A DNA stretch of 39,026 nucleotides. Origin: Chloroflexota bacterium. Lineage in GTDB: Bacteria > Chloroflexota > Dehalococcoidia > GIF9 > UBA5629. Where the stretch lies: the NCBI GenBank assembly GCA_016865895.1, contig VGNY01000007.1, positions 1 through 39,026 of the forward strand, written 5' to 3'. The first letter of the stretch is position 1; the number at the start of each line of letters is the position of its first letter. Shown here piece by piece: positions 33,614 through 39,026 of this stretch. The position numbers and the translations under genes are program-made. The notes under the pieces are model-generated. The model worked only from the letters and a program-made list of their open reading frames with translations, was not told the DNA's origin and did no database searches.

Positions 33614-34831
33614 ATGGAATTTGCTACCATTCCAGAAGCAATCGAAGATATAAAAGCCGGAAAATTTCTCATCATCGTCGATGATGAGAACCGGGAGAAC
33701 GAAGGTGACCTGGCGATTGCCGCAGAGAAGGTCACTCCAGAAGCAATAAATTTCATGGCCAAGCATGCTCGTGGCCTTATTTGCTTGCCTATAATCGGCC
33801 ATCGGTTAGACGAGTTGAGAGTCCCACTGATGGTTCAGGAAAATACAGCGAAGTTTTGTACAGCCTTTGCCATCTCGATTGAGGCTAAACACAAAACGTC
33901 CAGTGGTATTTCTGCATATGACCGTGCGGCAACTGTAAAGGCCGTGCTCGACCCCACCACTCAACCTGAAGACCTGGCCCGTCCTGGACATATGTTTCCT
34001 ATTCGAGCTAGAGAGGGTGGTGTGTTGGTGCGGGCTGGACATACTGAGGCTATAGTGGATTTAGCAAATTTAGCCGGACTTTACCCGGCTGGGGTTATTT
34101 GTGAGATTATGAATGAGGATGGCACTATGGCTCGGTTACCTCAACTCGAGGTCATTGCGTCTAAGTTCGGTATTAGGATTGTCAGTATAGCTGATTTGAT
34201 TGCCTATCGTCGACACCATGAGAAATTGGTGGAGAGGGTTGCTGAAGCCAAAATGCCCACTAAGTACGGCGAATTTGCCGTTATTGCTTATAGAAGTAAG
34301 GTTGACCCAGATGAGCAGGTTGCTTTGATTAGAGGTGATATATCAGGTGACGAGCCGGTATTAGTGCGAGTTCATAGTGAGTGCCTAACTGGTGATGTTT
34401 TTGGCAGTTTACGCTGCGATTGTGGTGGTCAAATCGCATTGGCAATGGAGAAGATTGCCGCTGAAGGACGAGGAGTATTTCTGTATATGCGGCAGGAGGG
34501 CAGGGGAATAGGATTTCATAATAAGCTCCGAGCTTATGCTCTCCAAGACCAGGGGTTGGATACTGTGGAGGCTAATATCGCACTGGGTTTTGATGCCGAT
34601 TTAAGGGATTATGGCATCGGAGCCCAGATTCTGGCAGATTTGGGTTTACATAAGATTCGCCTGTTGACCAATAATCCAAGGAAGGTAATCGGATTAGAGA
34701 GCTATGGACTTCAGATAGTAGAGACCGTGGTTCTAAGAACGCCACCCACTCCGTATAACTTGGAATATCTGAAAACAAAACAGAAAAAGCTGGGTCACCT
34801 GTTGGAGGTGGATGAGGTTACGGAGGCTTAA
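33614..34831 (+). CDS. ribBA: Bifunctional DHBP synthase / GTP cyclohydrolase II
   Basis: DDENRENEGDLAIAAE, HTEAIVDL, SECLTGDVFGSLRCDCG, MRQEGRGIGF. Confidence 0.96.
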   Translation: MEFATIPEAIEDIKAGKFLIIVDDENRENEGDLAIAAEKVTPEAINFMAKHARGLICLPIIGHRLDELRVPLMVQENTAKFCTAFAISIEAKHKTSSGISAYDRAATVKAVLDPTTQPEDLARPGHMFPIRAREGGVLVRAGHTEAIVDLANLAGLYPAGVICEIMNEDGTMARLPQLEVIASKFGIRIVSIADLIAYRRHHEKLVERVAEAKMPTKYGEFAVIAYRSKVDPDEQVALIRGDISGDEPVLVRVHSECLTGDVFGSLRCDCGGQIALAMEKIAAEGRGVFLYMRQEGRGIGFHNKLRAYALQDQGLDTVEANIALGFDADLRDYGIGAQILADLGLHKIRLLTNNPRKVIGLESYGLQIVETVVLRTPPTPYNLEYLKTKQKKLGHLLEVDEVTEA

Positions 34832-34857
34832 TATGAAAGTTAAGGAGGATATGTTAT

Positions 34858-35328
34858 ATGGCTAAACAGTATGAAGGTATATTACTGGGGAAGGGGCTAA
34901 AATTTGGTGTGGTTGTTTCTCGTTTCAATGAAATCATAACTTCAAAGCTGCTTGATGGAGCCAAAGACGCCTTTTTGCGGCATGGCGTTGATGAAAAAGA
35001 TATCGATGTTGCTTGGACGCCAGGCTCTCTGGAGATTCCTTTAGTAGCTAAGAAGTTGGCAGAGAGTGGCAAGTATAATGCTATTGTTTGTCTTGGGGCT
35101 GTAATCCGTGGCGGCACACCACATTTTGAGTATGTGGCTTCTGAGGTAAATAGAGGTATTGCTAAGGTGAGCTTGGATACCGGATTGCCGGTCATTCAAG
35201 GCATAATAACTGCTGATACTTTGGAGCAGGCTATTGAGCGGGCTGGGGCTAAAGAAGGTAACCGTGGTTTTACGGCAGCTTCAAACGCCATTGAAATGGC
35301 GAATCTGCTTAAGTCTATTGGTAGATAA
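34858..35328 (+). CDS. ribH: 6,7-dimethyl-8-ribityllumazine synthase
   Basis: [46 protein letters not shown]. Confidence 0.96.
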   Translation: MAKQYEGILLGKGLKFGVVVSRFNEIITSKLLDGAKDAFLRHGVDEKDIDVAWTPGSLEIPLVAKKLAESGKYNAIVCLGAVIRGGTPHFEYVASEVNRGIAKVSLDTGLPVIQGIITADTLEQAIERAGAKEGNRGFTAASNAIEMANLLKSIGR

Positions 35329-35336
35329 GAAGGCTA

Positions 35337-35588
35337 TTACGTAACCTTGTAGACGTGGTCTCCAGGACGCACGCGGTCGGGTACTTTAACACCAATAGCA
35401 TCTCCAGCTTTGCCCTCGGTTACATTCACGTTGTTAATCTGCATGGACTCAATGGTGAGTTCGAGGTCTGTGGTGTGCCCCTTAATATGAATCTTATCGC
35501 CGACTTTCAGCGTGCCGGTTAGCGCAATGCCTGCTACTACGGGCCTGGCAAAGAAATCATTCACCCGCCCTACTTCAACTTCTGGCAT
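35337..35588 (-). CDS. Stand-alone EF-Tu/IF2 domain-2-like beta-barrel protein
   Basis: GRVNDFFARPVVAGIALTGTLKVGDKIHIKGHTTD...DAIGVKVPDRVRPGDHVYKV resembles translation-GTPase domain II; SD AAGGAGGTG. Confidence 0.8.
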   Translation of the reverse strand: MPEVEVGRVNDFFARPVVAGIALTGTLKVGDKIHIKGHTTDLELTIESMQINNVNVTEGKAGDAIGVKVPDRVRPGDHVYKVT

Positions 35589-35687
35589 CTAAGGACACCT
35601 CCTTTCCGTGGCTTAATTCTTATTAAGTATATGTCTCTGGATTAAATAAATCAATAGTTGTGTAATTGACATAAAGTCTAGGTGGCG

Positions 35688-35716
35688 TTGACAGCTAACA
35701 TCGCAGGTGTTAATAT
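35688..35716 (+). promoter_or_regulatory. Candidate sigma70 promoter TTGACA-N17-TAATAT upstream of the crotonase gene
   Basis: Perfect -35 hexamer, 17-nt spacer, -10-like hexamer. Confidence 0.45.
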
Positions 35717-35833
35717 CTGAAGGGTTTTTGCTAATACAGTATCTCAAACAATCCTAAACTGGATGAGGGCGATATAGCATTATAGTTTTGTTCAAGACCA
35801 TAACACCGCTCGAAAATATCAAAGGAGGATAAT

Positions 35834-36610
35834 ATGGCTTATGAGAATTTGATTGTGGAACGTGACGAGAATATTGGTGTAATCACTCTGAACCGTCCGC
35901 CAGCTAACCCGATAAATCTGGCTACACTAAATGAACTTGACCAGGCGCTAACAGAATTCGAGAAGGACAAGGCGATAAGGGTCTTAATCATCACTGGTGC
36001 TGGGGAAAAAGGATTCTCAGCGGGCTTCGATGTGAAGACTGCTGGGACACCAGAGTCAGAAAAGACTGGTCCCAGGGGGGTAGAGGTATTTAGCCGAATT
36101 GAGAAATACCCAAAGCCAGTAATCGCAGCTATCAATGGTTTTGCTCTTGGTGGGGGTTGTGAGTTGGCGATGGTTTGCCACTTCAGGATAATGGTTGATT
36201 CTGAGAGAGCAGTGATTGGGCTGTCCGAGATTGACCTTGGCATCATACCTGGTTGGGGTGGGACCCAGAGATTGCCTAGATTAGTCGGCAAGACCAAGGC
36301 GTTAGAAATGCTCCTTCTTGGGAAAAGAATCAGTGCGCCAGAGGCTTTAAATATAGGACTTATTACCAAGGTGTCTCAGCCAACAGAATTGATGAAGGAT
36401 GCTAAAGAACTTGCCAAGGCATTGGCTAAAAAAGCGCCCGTTGCAGTACAGGTGATTCTTGATGTAGTGACTCGAGGACTTGAGACAACTACAGACGAGG
36501 GTGTGAAGATTGAACGGGAAGGTTCGCAACGAGTGACGAAGACAAAGGATGCCATGGAAGGGATGATAGCGTTTGTTCAGAAGCGTGAGCCGGTTTTCAC
36601 GGGCGAATAG
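35834..36610 (+). CDS. Enoyl-CoA hydratase/isomerase (crotonase)
   Basis: GGGCELAMVCHFRI, IGLSEIDLGIIPGWGGTQRLPRLVG; SD AAAGGAGG. Confidence 0.93.
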   Translation: MAYENLIVERDENIGVITLNRPPANPINLATLNELDQALTEFEKDKAIRVLIITGAGEKGFSAGFDVKTAGTPESEKTGPRGVEVFSRIEKYPKPVIAAINGFALGGGCELAMVCHFRIMVDSERAVIGLSEIDLGIIPGWGGTQRLPRLVGKTKALEMLLLGKRISAPEALNIGLITKVSQPTELMKDAKELAKALAKKAPVAVQVILDVVTRGLETTTDEGVKIEREGSQRVTKTKDAMEGMIAFVQKREPVFTGE

Positions 36611-36652
36611 CCTGTCTTAATCAAAAAGTCTAAAAAGAAAGGAGATTCTGAT

Positions 36653-37801
36653 ATGAAAGTAGATGACATTGAGAAAATAGCGGTCATGGGTGCTGGTGAT
36701 ATGGGGCATGGGATTGCTGAAGTGGCGCTGCTAGCTGGATACAAGGTGGCGATGAGAGATGTCGAACAGAGGTTTGTCGACAAGGGGCTTGCCAGAATTA
36801 AGGAGAGCCTGGAAAAGCTTGTGGAAAAGCAGAAGATTTCGGAAGATAATAAAAAGGCAATGGTGAGCAACATTGAGACCTTTGTTGATATTGGTAAGGC
36901 GGTCAAAGATGCTGACTTCGTTATTGAAGCTGTTCCTGAGATTATGAACATAAAAAAAGAAGTTTTTAAGGAACTTGATAAACATGCTCCAAAGCATGCG
37001 ATACTGGCTTCAAATACCTCCAATATGAGCATTACTGAGATTGCTTCAGCTACGAATAGGCCAGAAAAAGTTGTTGGCATGCATTTCTTCAATCCTGCTG
37101 TTCTGATGCGGCTGGTTGAGATAATAAAGGGTGACAAGACTAGTGAAGAGACTATGAAGTTAGCCTATGATGTGGCGCTGAGAATGAATAAGGTTCCGGT
37201 CAGGGTTGAGAAAGACTCGATTGGCTTCATTTATAACAGGGTTAACGCACCGAATTCAATTCTGCTTGGTGTCATACTTGAGAGGGGGCTGGCCACTCCT
37301 GAGCAGATTGACGCCAGGATGAAGAAAGTGGGCATGCCCATGGGGCCTTACGAGTTGATGGATTATGTGGGGTTGGATGTCGCCTATCACGGTGCTCTTT
37401 ATTTTGCCGAAAGACTGTCGTCTGATTACAAGCCGCCTAAGTGGTTGAAAGAGAAAGTTGACTCGGGCAATCTAGGAAAGAAGACGGGTAAGGGGATTTT
37501 CGATTGGTCACAGGGTAGACCAGCTATAGACCTGGACAAGGCCAAGGAAGATTTTGACCCGACCGATTTGATAGCCATACAGGTGAATGAAGCAACGAAA
37601 CTGCTCGAAGAGGGTGTGGTAAAGAACCCAGATGATATTGACAAGGCGATGGTTAACGGAGGCGGTTCTGCATTTGGCCCATTCCAGCTTGCCAAGGGGA
37701 TAGGATTTGACAAATTGGCTAAGAGATGCGAAGAACTCGCTAAACAGTTTGGTGTCAAGGCATTCGAGCCGACGGAGACATTGAAGAAGGGCAGAATCTA
37801 G
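36653..37801 (+). CDS. 3-hydroxyacyl-CoA dehydrogenase
   Basis: GAGDMGHGIAEVA, SNTSNMSITEIA, GMHFFNPAVLMRLVEIIKGDKTS, second C-terminal HADH domain; SD AAAGGAG. Confidence 0.94.
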   Translation: MKVDDIEKIAVMGAGDMGHGIAEVALLAGYKVAMRDVEQRFVDKGLARIKESLEKLVEKQKISEDNKKAMVSNIETFVDIGKAVKDADFVIEAVPEIMNIKKEVFKELDKHAPKHAILASNTSNMSITEIASATNRPEKVVGMHFFNPAVLMRLVEIIKGDKTSEETMKLAYDVALRMNKVPVRVEKDSIGFIYNRVNAPNSILLGVILERGLATPEQIDARMKKVGMPMGPYELMDYVGLDVAYHGALYFAERLSSDYKPPKWLKEKVDSGNLGKKTGKGIFDWSQGRPAIDLDKAKEDFDPTDLIAIQVNEATKLLEEGVVKNPDDIDKAMVNGGGSAFGPFQLAKGIGFDKLAKRCEELAKQFGVKAFEPTETLKKGRI

Positions 37802-37877
37802 TATAAATGCAAGCGGCTGGATTAAAGGTAGGCTGTTTTTGCTGACGTGGTGATATAATTAGCAGGTCGGTAAATAG

Positions 37878-37925
37878 TAGGAGCGGCGATAGCTTTTTGT
37901 GGTGTCATAACTATCGCCGCTCCTA
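37878..37925. terminator. 15-bp perfect inverted repeat hairpin; possible bidirectional terminator
   Basis: TAGGAGCGGCGATAG (37878-37892) and CTATCGCCGCTCCTA (37911-37925), GC-rich stem, 18-nt loop, between convergent genes. Confidence 0.7.
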
Positions 37926-37966
37926 GTTTTGTGCAGCAACTTGTGTCATTACTGTTCCTTTATTTA

Positions 37967-38098
37967 TTACAGGTACCAGACACACGCTGTGACTGCTACG
38001 CTTATCAGGCCAATCCCACAGAGGATTATACCGCTGAGTAAGCCCATAAGCCCCTTGTCATGAGATATGATGGCTGTTAGTTCGTTTATTCGCTTCAT
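37967..38098 (-). CDS. Small membrane protein (43 aa), below the ORF-track size cutoff
   Basis: MKRINELTAIISHDKGLMGLLSGIILCGIGLISVAVTACVWYL; AGGAGGC SD upstream, single hydrophobic helix. Confidence 0.6.
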   Translation of the reverse strand: MKRINELTAIISHDKGLMGLLSGIILCGIGLISVAVTACVWYL

Positions 38099-38382
38099 TT
38101 CCGTGCCTCCTTTGCTCATTTCTATTTTTTATAACGTATGGACTTGAGAATTTGTTTAGGTTATGTTTTCTATACATATTATCCTCCATGTATTATCTTG
38201 TGTGAATCGGGCGTCTGTATGATTTTGTATCGTAGAATAGTCTTACGACCAATGGCTGCAATCAGTAGCCACCTTTCCTAGTCCGTTCGGTGGATGACTT
38301 CTCTACACCTGTTATTGGCTTGACGAATGTCTTGTCCTGGTAATAGTCTGGTGCTAAACATACCAACAAGTTGTGCTCAGAG

Positions 38383-39026
38383 ATGGCCAAAGTTTCGATT
38401 GTTAAAACAGAAAGCGATTTTTATGCTGCATTTGCTAAGGCAGTTAGTGAGATTGATGGGCAACTTATCGGTCGTGGTGACTGTGTGCTCATCAAGCCGA
38501 ATCTGGTTATGCCGGCCCCGCTCGGCAGCGGGGAAATAACTAATCCTGAGGTTATTGAAGCAGTTGCCCGTTATTGTCTTGATTTTGGTGCAGCTCGTGT
38601 CATCATCGGTGAAGGCCCGAGTTACTACATCCCAGAATCACATCTCAGAGAATGTTTCACACGCACTGGCATTAGTCAGATAGCTGGACGGTTGGGCATA
38701 GAGTGGGTTTTGTTTGATGACCACAACTATCTGACGTTCTAGGGTATGTCGCCATATACTCCTGATAAGTTCAGGATTACTGAATTTGCTTTCAACTGCG
38801 ACAAGTTCATCAATCTACCGGTGCTCAAAACACACTACCTCACCACTGTGACCTTGGCCATGAAGAACCTGAAGGGTTGTCTTAAGAGAGAGGACAAGCC
38901 GCTCTTTCATCATCGTGACCTGAATCGGGCTGTGGTTGAGCTTTGCAAGATAGTCAAGCCTACTGTGAATGTGATAGATTGCACGCCAAAGACTATAGTT
39001 CGTCAATTAGCTGAGGGGTATTTGGA
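38383..39026 (+). pseudogene. DUF362-type protein interrupted by an in-frame TAG at 38740-38742 (truncated by window end)
   Basis: VLIKPNLVMP...NPEVIEAVARYCLDFGAARVIIGEGPSY before the stop; same-frame DKFINLPVLKTHYLTTVTLAMKNLKGCLKRED after it. Confidence 0.75.

Overview
The window looks like accessory or energy metabolism from an anaerobic bacterium. The gene content and style suggest Chloroflexota/Dehalococcoidia-like, but that is inference only. It contains: (1) a minus-strand hoxEFUYH-type [NiFe]-hydrogenase operon (15-7640), whose NuoF/HoxF subunit is fused to a GltD/NfnB-type FAD-NAD(P) module and whose HoxU subunit is fused to a NuoG-like domain; (2) a divergent plus-strand second [NiFe]-hydrogenase (8253-12981) of Mvh type (mvhD-G-A-like), led by a Cys-rich GltD/ferredoxin flavoprotein where HdrA would be expected; (3) a histidine kinase and a receiver-only response regulator; (4) a plus-strand acyl-CoA operon (3HAD-like, crotonase, 3HAD, hypB, hypA, Fe-S protein, B12-dependent acyl-CoA mutase large subunit); (5) a minus-strand cluster (MaoC-like, thiolase, HMG-CoA-synthase-like with DUF35, DUF35-SCP2, second thiolase-fold protein, fused CoA-transferase); (6) dcd plus a complete riboflavin set ribD-E-BA-H; (7) a crotonase/3HAD pair; (8) a DUF362 gene with an in-frame amber codon at the right edge. 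The strongest signals are the two unusual hydrogenase electron-input designs and a recurrent loss of catalytic residues in four acyl-CoA enzyme paralogues (3HAD His to Asn, MaoC Asp/His to Phe/Phe, thiolase Cys to Gly, HMGCS Cys to Leu). Several of these sit next to DUF35 modules. No tRNA, rRNA, CRISPR array, transposase or phage genes were recognised.
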